From: Bacteroidales bacterium
Lineage (GTDB): Bacteria; Bacteroidota; Bacteroidia; Bacteroidales; F082
Assembly (NCBI GenBank): GCA_016285355.1
Contig: JAEEQP010000024.1
Span: 1-58,687, forward strand
DNA length: 58,687 nt
Reading direction: 5' to 3'
In this document: piece after piece, positions 45,671-52,865 of the stretch
Layout of the letters: each line of letters begins with the position of its first letter
How positions within the stretch are numbered: position 1 is the stretch's first letter
Notes under the pieces: generated by a model
Told to the model about the DNA's origin: nothing
Database searches by the model: none
What the model saw: the letters and a program-made list of their open reading frames with translations, nothing else
Translations under genes and position numbers: made by a program

Positions 45671-45759
45671 GGAGAGGTGGGTGAGTGGCTGAAACCAACA
45701 GTTTGCTAAACTGTCGTATCCAGCAATGGGTACCGGGGGTTCGAATCCCCCCTTCTCCG
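45671..45759 (+). tRNA. tRNA-Ser (GCT anticodon)
   Basis: Acceptor ggagagg (45671-45677) pairs with cttctcc (45752-45758), with discriminator g. The anticodon stem acagt/actgt encloses ttgctaa, giving anticodon GCT. A long variable arm (cgtatccagcaatgggtacc) marks a class II tRNA, and the T arm is gggggttcgaatccccc. CCA is not encoded. Confidence 0.95.
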
Positions 45760-45770
45760 CGCAAGAAAGA

Positions 45771-45796
45771 AGACGATGCCGAATCGTCTTTTTTTT
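45771..45796 (+). terminator. Terminator-like hairpin between the two tRNA genes
   Basis: agacgat (45771-45777) and atcgtct (45783-45789) form a 7-bp stem with a 5-base loop, followed by a T-run (45788-45796) that ends on the base before tRNA-Pro. Confidence 0.75.
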
Positions 45797-45871
45797 CGGG
45801 GTATGGCGCAGTCCGGCTAGCGCACCTGCTTTGGGAGCAGGGGGTCGAAGGTTCGAATCCTTTTGCCCCGA
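45797..45871 (+). tRNA. tRNA-Pro (TGG anticodon)
   Basis: Acceptor cggggta (45797-45803) pairs with tgccccg (45864-45870), with discriminator a. The anticodon stem cctgc/gcagg encloses tttggga, giving anticodon TGG. T arm aaggttcgaatccttt. CCA is not encoded. Confidence 0.95.
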
Positions 45872-45880
45872 CGGTTGAAG

Positions 45881-45923
45881 ACGAAAAAAGGAACGACACA
45901 CGCCGTTCCTTTTTCGTTTTTAA
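45881..45923. terminator. Terminator after tRNA-Pro, probably bidirectional
   Basis: acgaaaaaaggaacg (45881-45895) and cgttcctttttcgt (45904-45917) form a long stem with one bulge, followed by a T-run. On the minus strand it lies just downstream of the YegP-type gene stop. Confidence 0.8.
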
Positions 45924-45936
45924 TGACAACTTGCAC

Positions 45937-46272
45937 TTAGGCTTCCGTCAAATCGACGATGTCGGCCTCAGGAGCGTTCTTCATCACCGAGGCGATGCCG
46001 TTCTTCATGTTCAGCTCGTTGGCGTACATCTGGCTGGAGCCGATGACCTGGCCATTGGTAGCCATCAGGTTGAAGAAAGGTTTGCCGTTGGCGGCTTCCT
46101 TCACTTCGAAACGTTTCTCGTCCTGGCTGTTTTTCTTAACGGATTCCACGCCATTGAGGCAGTTGGCCTTGGTGGCATAGCCTTGGCTGGTGAGGATGAC
46201 TTGGCCGTTGGTGGCCTTCAGGTTGAACTGGTACTCGCCGTTCTTTCTGGTAGTGATTTCAAATTTACCCAT
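45937..46272 (-). CDS. YegP family protein (DUF1508, two tandem units)
   Basis: A 111-residue protein made of two copies of the DUF1508 unit: GKFEITTRKNGEYQFNLKATNGQVILTSQGYATKANCLNGVESVKKNSQ and KRFEVKEAANGKPFFNLMATNGQVIGSSQMYANELNMKNGIASVMKNAP. The NGQVIxxSxxYxxxxxxxNGIxSV motif is diagnostic. No signal peptide is present. The function of YegP-type proteins is not established; they are often stress associated. It has a good promoter at 46305-46335. Confidence 0.93.
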   Translation of the reverse strand: MGKFEITTRKNGEYQFNLKATNGQVILTSQGYATKANCLNGVESVKKNSQDEKRFEVKEAANGKPFFNLMATNGQVIGSSQMYANELNMKNGIASVMKNAPEADIVDLTEA

Positions 46273-46304
46273 AGTTTTCTGTTTTTAGAGGTTAGATTAG
46301 GCTG

Positions 46305-46335
46305 CAAATATACGTTTTTTCTTTGTTTTTTCAAT
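46305..46335 (-). promoter_or_regulatory. Promoter of the YegP-type gene
   Basis: On the minus strand ATTG (46332-46335), 19 bases, TATATTTG (46305-46312) closely matches the Bacteroidota promoter. The leader to the ATG at 46272 is about 25 bases. Confidence 0.7.
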
Positions 46336-46352
46336 AACGAGGAATTTTTTTC

Positions 46353-47072
46353 TCATTGCAGACGCGCCAAGAGTTCGTCGCGGTAACTCGCCCCGACTGG
46401 CACCTTGTTGCCCGCCACGGTCACATCCGACTTGTCCAAATCCTGGATGTGCTTGAACGAAACGATGTACGACTTGTGGACACGCACGAACTTGTCCTTC
46501 GGCAGAATTTCCTCCAAATCCTTCAAGGCAAATAAGGCCGTGATGCGACGTTGCGTAGTATGAAAGGTGACGTACTCGTGCTGTCCCTCGATGTAAAGCA
46601 GGTCATCGTAGTTGATTTTGTACAATTTGTAATCCGCTTTCACCGTGATGAAATCATTCGACTTGCTGATGGTACCGGCTATCGGTTTAGACACATCTTC
46701 CGTCTTGGGTTGCGCATGACCGATGACCTTGTTGATGGCCTGGAAGAAACGCGGGAAGTCGAAAGGCTTGAGCAGATAGTCGGAAACGGCCAGATTGAAG
46801 GCATCGACGGCATAGTCCGAATAAGCCGTGGTGAAAATGACGGCGGGCTTTTTCTCGAGACCCTTCACCAGCTCCAAACCTGTCAGGTCGGGCATCTGAA
46901 TGTCCAACAGCATGATGTCTACCCTATTCTTTTTCAACGCCTCCATCGCCTCGAAGGCATTCGAGCAGGTGGCCACCAACTGTAAGGATTCCACCTTAGA
47001 TATATAGTCCTGCAACAGCTTCTGCGCCAGATACTCGTCGTCAACGATGATTACATTATATCTCTCGTTCAT
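46353..47072 (-). CDS. LytTR-family response regulator
   Basis: A 239-residue two-component regulator: receiver domain (residues 1-120) with VDDEYLA near residue 11, phospho-acceptor Asp in MLLDIQMPDLTG near 57, Thr in IFTTAYS and Lys in YLLKPFD near 108; then a LytTR DNA-binding domain (about 140-239) with LLYIEGQHEYVTFHT, LPKDKFVRVHKSYIVSF and VPVGASYRDELL. LytTR domains bind pairs of short direct repeats. It overlaps the kinase gene by 4 bases and is its cognate regulator. Target genes cannot be seen. Confidence 0.95.
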   Translation of the reverse strand: MNERYNVIIVDDEYLAQKLLQDYISKVESLQLVATCSNAFEAMEALKKNRVDIMLLDIQMPDLTGLELVKGLEKKPAVIFTTAYSDYAVDAFNLAVSDYLLKPFDFPRFFQAINKVIGHAQPKTEDVSKPIAGTISKSNDFITVKADYKLYKINYDDLLYIEGQHEYVTFHTTQRRITALFALKDLEEILPKDKFVRVHKSYIVSFKHIQDLDKSDVTVAGNKVPVGASYRDELLARLQ

Positions 47073-48139
47073 AGTTCTATCTTTACTTTATAGATTCCTT
47101 TATCTTGTTCAATTTCCAAAACATAGTTCTCTCCATAGTGCAACATCAGGCGTTGCTGCACGTTGATTTGCCCGATGCCCGACTTCTTCTCCGCCGTGAC
47201 AGGCACAAGCGCTTTCGCATTCTCAGCCACCGTGTTCTCCGCCTCAAAACGGAACTTGTCGCCCGATTGTTGCACCATGATATGCACATAACCCTCTGGA
47301 TGCGTCTCCAAACGACTGTATTTGAAGCAGTTCTCGATGATGGGCTGCAACAGCATAGGCGCAATCATAAAATCCTCTTTCTCGACATCCTGCTCAAGCA
47401 CCACATCACGATGCCCCGCCATGCGCATCATCTGGAAGTCGATGAAGTTCTCGATGTACTTGATTTCCTTGCTCAAAGGTATCATCTCCGCCTGACAATC
47501 CACAAGCACGTAACGTAACATCTCAGAGAGTTTCAACACACCGTCGGCGGCATTGTCGTCGTGGGTGTAAACCATTGAATAGATGTTGTTTAAGGCATTG
47601 AACAGGAAATGCGGGTTGATTTGCGACTTCAGGTAACGCAGCTCCATGTCAAGTTTCTCGCTCTTCAGCTGGTCTGAAATGATTTTTTCCTCGTTTTCCT
47701 TACGTTGGAAATAGAAAATCACTGTGATGGCGTATGTAGCGATGAACCATACCAGACGCACCATAAATGCAATAAAAGTAATCGGAAACGCAAGTATTTC
47801 CGTGAAAGGACGCTTGTCTATGAAATGCAGGAAACAAATATCAATTCCCGTCGAAATGGCCGACCAAACAGGAAGCACAAAAATCGAACTCAGAATGAAA
47901 AACACAAGACGTTTCTTCGCCAACAATCCGGTAATCAGCACTTTGTTGACAAATAGCACTTCGAGCACCACCATGCCGACGAAGCACAGCGAACTGACGA
48001 CACGGAAGAGCGTGTTGCCCGCAGAGTGCACCGCAAAAAAGATGATGAACAGCACAGCCCAAATGACGCCCCATTTGTAAAGGCGTTCCAACAGGTCGAG
48101 GTTGGCGGTGGGCAGGGTCGGCAGGGTTCGTTTCTTCAT
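47069..48139 (-). CDS. LytS/YehU-type sensor histidine kinase
   Basis: The start is placed at the ATG at 48137-48139 (MKKRTLPTLPTANLDLLERLYKWG) with GAGG just before it, giving 356 residues; the frame is open to 48229, but a perfect promoter at 48157-48187 excludes that extension. Four membrane helices cover about residues 24-160. The His_kinase domain holds LRYLKSQINPHFLFNALNNIYSM (phospho-acceptor His near 190), and the HATPase part has VLLQPIIENCFKYS-like MLLQPIIENCFKYSRL and GIGQINVQQRL (glycine box). It is translationally coupled to the LytTR regulator gene. The stimulus is unknown. Confidence 0.93.
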   Translation of the reverse strand: MKKRTLPTLPTANLDLLERLYKWGVIWAVLFIIFFAVHSAGNTLFRVVSSLCFVGMVVLEVLFVNKVLITGLLAKKRLVFFILSSIFVLPVWSAISTGIDICFLHFIDKRPFTEILAFPITFIAFMVRLVWFIATYAITVIFYFQRKENEEKIISDQLKSEKLDMELRYLKSQINPHFLFNALNNIYSMVYTHDDNAADGVLKLSEMLRYVLVDCQAEMIPLSKEIKYIENFIDFQMMRMAGHRDVVLEQDVEKEDFMIAPMLLQPIIENCFKYSRLETHPEGYVHIMVQQSGDKFRFEAENTVAENAKALVPVTAEKKSGIGQINVQQRLMLHYGENYVLEIEQDKGIYKVKIEL

Positions 48140-48156
48140 CCTCACGATTTTGAGTG

Positions 48157-48187
48157 CAAAAATAAAACGAAACGCGACAATGCCAAA
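48157..48187 (-). promoter_or_regulatory. Promoter of the LytS/LytTR operon
   Basis: On the minus strand TTTG (48184-48187), 19 bases, TATTTTTG (48157-48164) is a perfect match, 18 bases before the kinase start codon. Confidence 0.78.
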
Positions 48188-48246
48188 TGGTTTTTGAGGA
48201 AAATTGTACGAAAAATCCATTTTCTTCATTCGCGGCGAGAAACATT

Positions 48247-48277
48247 ATTGCCAAATTTCGGAAAATTTGTATTTTTG
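48247..48277 (+). promoter_or_regulatory. Promoter of the Rpn-type remnant
   Basis: ATTG (48247-48250), 19 bases, TATTTTTG (48270-48277), divergent from the kinase promoter. It lies 28 bases before the ATG at 48305. Confidence 0.65.
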
Positions 48278-48304
48278 CGATGAAAAACGACAATTTTGAC
48301 GGCT

Positions 48305-48589
48305 ATGATACAAGACAACAAAGAGAGTATGTTGGAACGTCCCAAGGCATTGCAAGACCGCGTGTTCAAAAAGCTCTTCGAGCAGGCAGAGATTGCACGT
48401 TACTCTGAGACAGAACGCTGTCAGTATGAGGAAAGCAAAAAGGTGTTCTGGGACAACTATAGTGTACTAAAGACAGCGGAGAAAAAGGGAGTGTTGAAAA
48501 CTGCAAGTAAGATGAAAGACAAAGGGTTCTCAGTCGAGGATATTGCTGATATTACTGGCTTGTCTGTTGAGGAAATAGCTGAATTATAG
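48305..48589 (+). pseudogene. C-terminal remnant of an Rpn-family PD-(D/E)XK nuclease/transposase
   Basis: A 94-codon frame. ALQDRVFKKLFEQAEIARYSETERCQYEESKKVFWDNYSVLKTAEKKG is the helical C-terminal part of Rpn/PDDEXK_2 proteins, and KMKDKGFSVEDIADITGLSVEEIAEL is their usual C-terminal helix-turn-helix-like tail. The N-terminal nuclease domain with its D...ExK residues is missing and no matching frame is found upstream, where the divergent kinase promoter lies. The remnant keeps a good promoter and a clean reading frame, so a short protein may still be made. It could alternatively be a functional stand-alone tail; that is not known. Confidence 0.65.
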
Positions 48590-48670
48590 TTTCTTTACCT
48601 ACTATTTCGAATTATCTATGCCACTACCAATGAAAGCGACTAGTTCGACTGGATTTGCAAAACGAATAAG

Positions 48671-48734
48671 CCGTTCGTTCCGCATTACAAATGCTGATAT
48701 TCAATGCGTTCGGATGGCATATCCGAACGAACGG
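48671..48734. other. Intergenic element with nested inverted repeats
   Basis: ccgttcgttc (48671-48680) pairs with gaacgaacgg (48725-48734). Inside, cgcatt (48681-48686) pairs with aatgcg (48703-48708), and tcggat (48710-48715) pairs with atccga (48721-48726). Together they can fold as a three-way junction, with a partial conflict between the last pair and the outer stem. It lies between the Rpn remnant and the end of the ATPase gene, in a gap (48590-48753) that holds nothing else. Confidence 0.55.
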
Positions 48735-48753
48735 AAGCTTATAAAAGCAAATA

Positions 48754-50064
48754 CTACACATCCTCCAAAGAAAGTCCCTCCATCCGAATCTGATACGAAG
48801 AAAACTCCGAAGGCAAGGCAAGCGTTTTTCCCTGCAAGTCTTTTAGGCTGATTCTGTCCTTGTTACGCTTGATTTCAGCCACGAGGCAGGTCTTGTCGAA
48901 TTCGTTCAAGGCCACCATGTCAATTTCGTTCTTGCCTTTGCGGTCCCACCAGTTGCCTACCTTTGTGAATTTGCCGCTTTGCATCTCCTTCTCTTGGAAA
49001 TAACGTTCCAAAGTGCGTCCTGTGAATTGCGCATAGTTGTCTGTCACATATTGTTTTAACAGGCCAAGTTGGTTGCTCTCTATCAAACCTTGGTAGGGAT
49101 AAACGAAACGGAACCAAAAACGCAGGAAGCAATCATCAATCTGCCAACGGATATTCCTCGCCCCTGGCTTGCTCAGCAAAGGCGTGTTTTTGCTGATGAA
49201 AAGATATTTTTCGTGCATGTTGTTCAAGTAAGCCCCTGTATTTTTCCCGATGACACTATCAATCTCATTTTGTGTGGTCATGCCGCCTGCAATAAGTTGA
49301 AGGATGGAAAAATAGGTGCCATAGTCACGACCAAACTCTGAAATCAACAATTCGGTGCCTTCGGTCAGGAAGGGCGAGTCGGGCGACAAGGCATAGTTGA
49401 TCATTGCTTGTTTGGTCGTGGCGCGAGCATCCATTAACAAGGCGACATATTTGGCCACACCACCTGTGAGCATGTAGAGGCAGAGCAAATCGTCGGGAGT
49501 ATGGTCTGGATTATGGTCAGCCAGAATTCTTTTCAGCGTCTCAATGCTAAAAGGAAGCAGGCGCAGATGCGAGTCACGGCGGCCATAAAGCGGTTGGTCG
49601 CTGTGGTCAAAAATGCGTTTCATCATGGAATAGATAGAGCCACATAGGATAAGGTTGACATGGGTTTTGTCCTTGTTGCGGTCCCAAATATCCTGTATTT
49701 CGCTTGGGATGGCAGCGTTGATACCCAACAAGTTCTGAAATTCATCGATGATGAGCGTATAATGGTGATTTTCACCGTATTTCATCAATTCCATGAAAAG
49801 GTTGCCGAAGTTTTCCACTTGTCCGTACAGTTGCAGGCCGAGCATGTCTTGTGACTGTTGCTGGAACTTACGACAAAGCACCTGTTCGTTGTCTTTTGAC
49901 ACATACAAATACAAAAAAGGTGTGTTTTCTGCACTTTTCAGCAGCAAAGCTGTCTTTCCAATGCGTCGTCTTCCAATGAGTGTGGTCATCATGGAATGGT
50001 TGACGGACTGCTGCCAATTCTTTTCAAGTATCTGTAATTCAGTAGTTCTATCGTAGAATTTCAT
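48754..50064 (-). CDS. DUF234-type (archaeal ATPase-like) AAA protein with C-terminal nuclease-like domain
   Basis: A 436-residue protein. The Walker A loop is in LIGRRRIGKTALLLKSA (residues 30-46) and Walker B in HYTLIIDEFQNLL near 105, with a sensor-like ILCGSIYSMMK near 140. The middle part (LLPFSIETLKRIL, YMLTGGVAKYVALLM) is the winged-helix region typical of the family. FLRFWFRFVYPYQGLIE then leads to the DUF234-like end with NEIDMVALNEFDKTCLVAEIKRNKD, which looks like a PD-(D/E)XK core (D...ExK). These genes are scattered in gut Bacteroidales and their role is not known. It stands alone, with an operator-like palindrome cluster upstream. Confidence 0.88.
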   Translation of the reverse strand: MKFYDRTTELQILEKNWQQSVNHSMMTTLIGRRRIGKTALLLKSAENTPFLYLYVSKDNEQVLCRKFQQQSQDMLGLQLYGQVENFGNLFMELMKYGENHHYTLIIDEFQNLLGINAAIPSEIQDIWDRNKDKTHVNLILCGSIYSMMKRIFDHSDQPLYGRRDSHLRLLPFSIETLKRILADHNPDHTPDDLLCLYMLTGGVAKYVALLMDARATTKQAMINYALSPDSPFLTEGTELLISEFGRDYGTYFSILQLIAGGMTTQNEIDSVIGKNTGAYLNNMHEKYLFISKNTPLLSKPGARNIRWQIDDCFLRFWFRFVYPYQGLIESNQLGLLKQYVTDNYAQFTGRTLERYFQEKEMQSGKFTKVGNWWDRKGKNEIDMVALNEFDKTCLVAEIKRNKDRISLKDLQGKTLALPSEFSSYQIRMEGLSLEDV

Positions 50065-50077
50065 ATCCTGTTGGATT

Positions 50078-50119
50078 TAATTTAACCATCGTTAAATTAA
50101 TGGCCATTAAATTAATGGC
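50078..50119. promoter_or_regulatory. Palindrome and direct-repeat cluster (operator-like)
   Basis: taatttaac (50078-50086) and gttaaatta (50091-50099) form a perfect 9-bp inverted repeat; ttaatggccattaa (50097-50110) is a perfect 14-bp palindrome; aaattaatggc occurs twice at 50094-50104 and 50109-50119 (15-bp period). The cluster lies between the divergent ATPase and tolC genes, 14 bases before the ATPase start. Confidence 0.6.
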
Positions 50120-50228
50120 AATTGCAAAAATAGAACTTTTTCTGATTGGATTAAAACAAGTGGAATATTTTTCAGTGAACGAACAAAATATTTCGTTGAA
50201 ATCTGCGTCTAAGACCATGCAATTTTAC

Positions 50229-50236
50229 TACTTTTG
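50229..50236 (+). promoter_or_regulatory. Candidate -7 box (TACTTTTG) of the efflux operon
   Basis: A perfect TAnnTTTG 43 bases before the tolC-type start codon at 50280. The implied transcript excludes the upstream in-frame codons from 50100. Confidence 0.5.
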
Positions 50237-50279
50237 CACCTTATTTAATTTAAACGCACACAATTGGAAGGATGATTCT

Positions 50280-51623
50280 ATGAAGAGATTGATTCTTAGA
50301 ACTTTAACATGCATTGCAATATTGACTTTCCCGATGGTTGGATGGTCACAAGACGACCCTTCGGCCCTTCAACAGGCTCAAGGCTCAGGGATTTTGCACC
50401 TCACCCTCGACCAAGCCTTGGAGATTGCCTTGTCGGAAAACAACACCATCAAAATCGCCGACATGACCATTGAAAAATCGGGCTATGCACAAAAAGGCAG
50501 CTACGCCTCGCTTTATCCAAACATCAACATCAGCGGTTCCTACCAGCGCACTTTGCAGAAGCAGGTGATGGTGATGGACATGGGCGGTCAGGCGATGGAA
50601 ATCAAGGTGGGCCGCGACAACAACATCAACACCTCGGCCTCAGCCAGTATGCCTTTGGTGAACGCCACGCTTTGGGAGAGCCTCAAACTGTCGGGCATGG
50701 ACGTGGAGATGGCCGTGGAACAAGCGCGTTCCTCGAAAATCGCCATGGTCAAACAGGTGAAACAAGCTTTCTATGCCGTGCTGCTGGCCCAAGAGTCACA
50801 TAAAGTGATCGGTCAAGTCTACGAAAACGCACAAAAGAACTACGAGAAGACCCTGCAACGCTTCAATGTGGGCAAGGCCTCTGAGGTGGAACGCCTGCGC
50901 GCCCAAGTCACGATGATGAATGCCGAACCCAACGTGTCGAGTGCGGAGAACGCCGTACTTTTGGCCACATGGCAACTGAAAGCCGTCATGGGCATCGACC
51001 TCGGCACTGAAGTGGAAGTGGTCGGCGACCTGAACAACTACACTGCCGAACTACTTACGCCTTACGTCTCGGAAGAAGACATCAGCAACAACAGCTCGTT
51101 GCTACAACTTGACATTCAAGACCGTATGCTCGAATCGACTATCAAAATGCAGAAAAACCAATACATTCCCACTTTGGCCGCGAGCATCAACTACAACTAC
51201 AGTGCGATGGGCGACGACAAACTGAGCTGGTTCCCCTCCTCCACTGCCGCCCTGAGCCTCAGCGTCCCTGTCTTCGACGGCTTCCAGAAACGCTACGCCA
51301 TCAAGCAGACCAAAGTAAGCAAGAACATGCTCGCCCTGCAACGCCTTGACACCGAACGTAACCTGCGCATCGCTATCCGCAACTACAACGACCAGATGGC
51401 ACTCTGTATCAAGAACTACCAAGCCGCCAACGCTACCGTGTCCATTGCGCAGAAGAGCTACGACATCTCCGAGAAGATGTACGAAGTCGGAAAAGCCACC
51501 ATGGTGGAACTCAACGACGCCCAAGTGGCCCTGATGCAGGCGCAACTCACAGAGGCACAAGCTATTTACAACTTCATGGTCACTAAAGCCAGCTTGGATG
51601 AATTAATCGGTAAAGAAGAATAA
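50280..51623 (+). CDS. TolC family outer-membrane efflux protein
   Basis: The start is placed at the ATG at 50280 (MKRLILRTLTCIAILTFPMVGWSQ, signal peptide), giving 447 residues; the open frame begins at 50100 but crosses the operator and promoter. LTLDQALEIALSENNTIKIADM near residue 40 and LYPNINISGSY are the OEP repeat start, and a second repeat has LLQLDIQDRMLESTIKMQKNQYIPTLAASINYNY near 285. Long helices (NAQKNYEKTLQRFNVGKASEVERLRAQVTMMNAE) form the periplasmic tunnel. It is the first gene of the tripartite RND pump, corresponding in order to P. gingivalis PG0538. Confidence 0.93.
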   Translation: MKRLILRTLTCIAILTFPMVGWSQDDPSALQQAQGSGILHLTLDQALEIALSENNTIKIADMTIEKSGYAQKGSYASLYPNINISGSYQRTLQKQVMVMDMGGQAMEIKVGRDNNINTSASASMPLVNATLWESLKLSGMDVEMAVEQARSSKIAMVKQVKQAFYAVLLAQESHKVIGQVYENAQKNYEKTLQRFNVGKASEVERLRAQVTMMNAEPNVSSAENAVLLATWQLKAVMGIDLGTEVEVVGDLNNYTAELLTPYVSEEDISNNSSLLQLDIQDRMLESTIKMQKNQYIPTLAASINYNYSAMGDDKLSWFPSSTAALSLSVPVFDGFQKRYAIKQTKVSKNMLALQRLDTERNLRIAIRNYNDQMALCIKNYQAANATVSIAQKSYDISEKMYEVGKATMVELNDAQVALMQAQLTEAQAIYNFMVTKASLDELIGKEE

Positions 51624-51624
51624 A

Positions 51625-51698
51625 GCTATCAGCCATCAGCAGTCAGCTATCAGCTCAGTTGGAGCAAAGCTGAATGCTGACGGCTGAAAGCTGATAGC
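51625..51698. repeat. Palindromic intergenic repeat, family D
   Basis: gctatcagc (51625-51633) and gctgatagc (51690-51698) close a 74-base element that is rich in internal cagctatcagc / gctgacggctga motifs and can fold on itself. It starts right after the tolC-type stop, inside the efflux operon. Confidence 0.75.
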
Positions 51699-51725
51699 AA
51701 TATAAGAAAAACAAACTATAAATCA

Positions 51726-52754
51726 ATGAAATACCTCAAACTTAGTATCATCGCTTTCGCCGCTGCCGCATTGATGACGGCTTGCGGTTCAAAAGACAGT
51801 TCCACCGCCACGACAGGCCAAAACGCACAAAAAGCCGCCCCTGTGGTCAGCGTCATCACGGCGCAGGCCGAAGACGTGGACATCACCAACACATTCACCT
51901 CCAACATCGAGCCTTTCGCGACGAACAACATCGTTTCGCAGACAGCGGGCCGCATCGTGAGCATCAACGCGGAAGTTGGACAGAAGGTGAGCAAAGGCCA
52001 AGTCTTAGCCAAAATGGACGATGTGAACCTTGCAAAGACACGGATGCAGTATGTCAACGACTCGACCGAGTTGGAGCGCCTTACCCAACTTTTCAACATC
52101 GGTGCCATCGCCCAAGCCGACTACGACATGGCCAAACTCGCTTTGAACGTGACGAAAAAGACCTACGAGAACTTGGCCGAGAACACCTATTTGAGAAGTC
52201 CCATCAACGGCGTGGTGACTGCCCGCAACTACGACAAGGGTGACATGTACAGCATGGCACTACCCATCTTCGTGGTCGAGCAAATCCAGCCTGTCAAGAT
52301 GCTGGTCAACGTGTCGGAAAGCTTGTTTACGCAAGTGCACGAAGGCATGGAGTTCACCGTCAACGTGGAAGCTTACCCGAACGAAGTTTTCATAGGCAAG
52401 GTGAACCTGATTTACCCCACCATCAACTCAGCCACGCACACCTTCCCTGTTGAGGTCATTTGTGAGAACAAAGACCAACGTTTGCGCCCAGGCATGTTCG
52501 CCCGCGTGACGGCCACTTTCGGCACCAACCACAACGTCGTGGTTCCTGATGTCGCTGTGGTCAAGCAGCAAGGCTCGGGTGAGCATTTCGTCTATATACT
52601 CCAGCCCGACAACACCGTGAAATACACCCTCGTGGAACTCGGAAAGCGCCTTGGCAAACGTTATGAGATTGTCAGCGGGATTAACGAAGGCGAACGGATT
52701 GTCACTGAAGGACAGGTTCGCCTGAAGGATGGAGTGAATGTAACTGTTAAATGA
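51726..52754 (+). CDS. RND efflux periplasmic adaptor subunit (membrane fusion protein), lipoprotein
   Basis: A 342-residue HlyD/AcrA-type adaptor with a lipoprotein signal (MKYLKLSIIAFAAAALMTAC, Cys at 20). The biotinyl-lipoyl halves are RIVSINAEVGQKVSKGQVLAKMDD near residue 77 and YLRSPINGVVTARNYDKGDMY near 158, joined by a short helical hairpin (residues about 101-150). The beta-barrel and membrane-proximal domains follow, with VEVICENKDQRLRPGMFARVTATF and PDVAVVKQQGSGEHFVYIL. It links the inner-membrane pump to TolC and corresponds in order to PG0539. Confidence 0.93.
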   Translation: MKYLKLSIIAFAAAALMTACGSKDSSTATTGQNAQKAAPVVSVITAQAEDVDITNTFTSNIEPFATNNIVSQTAGRIVSINAEVGQKVSKGQVLAKMDDVNLAKTRMQYVNDSTELERLTQLFNIGAIAQADYDMAKLALNVTKKTYENLAENTYLRSPINGVVTARNYDKGDMYSMALPIFVVEQIQPVKMLVNVSESLFTQVHEGMEFTVNVEAYPNEVFIGKVNLIYPTINSATHTFPVEVICENKDQRLRPGMFARVTATFGTNHNVVVPDVAVVKQQGSGEHFVYILQPDNTVKYTLVELGKRLGKRYEIVSGINEGERIVTEGQVRLKDGVNVTVK

Positions 52755-52763
52755 TACGCTTTG

Positions 52764-52836
52764 CGTCATTGCGAGGAACGAAGCAATCCAGACCAAGCGT
52801 TAATTTATGGATTGCCGCGCTCCGCTCGCAATGACG
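52764..52836. repeat. Palindromic intergenic repeat, family C
   Basis: cgtcattgcgag (52764-52775) and ctcgcaatgacg (52825-52836) are perfect 12-base arms. Inside, gcaatcca and tggattgc also pair. It lies between the adaptor and permease genes, and a half copy is at 10281-10308. Confidence 0.85.
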
Positions 52837-52865
52837 GCACTAAATAGAAAAATGAGCAATAGAAT

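Noticed and set aside
45685..46386. A 233-codon plus-strand open frame
   Set aside because: It runs across both tRNA genes, two terminators and the antisense of the YegP-type gene.
48140..48229. Upstream 30-codon extension of the LytS-type kinase
   Set aside because: A perfect TTTG-N19-TATTTTTG promoter lies inside this stretch, and the internal ATG has a purine-rich site before it.
50100..50279. Upstream 60-codon extension of the TolC-type gene
   Set aside because: It crosses the palindrome cluster and the -7 box; the signal peptide starts at 50280.
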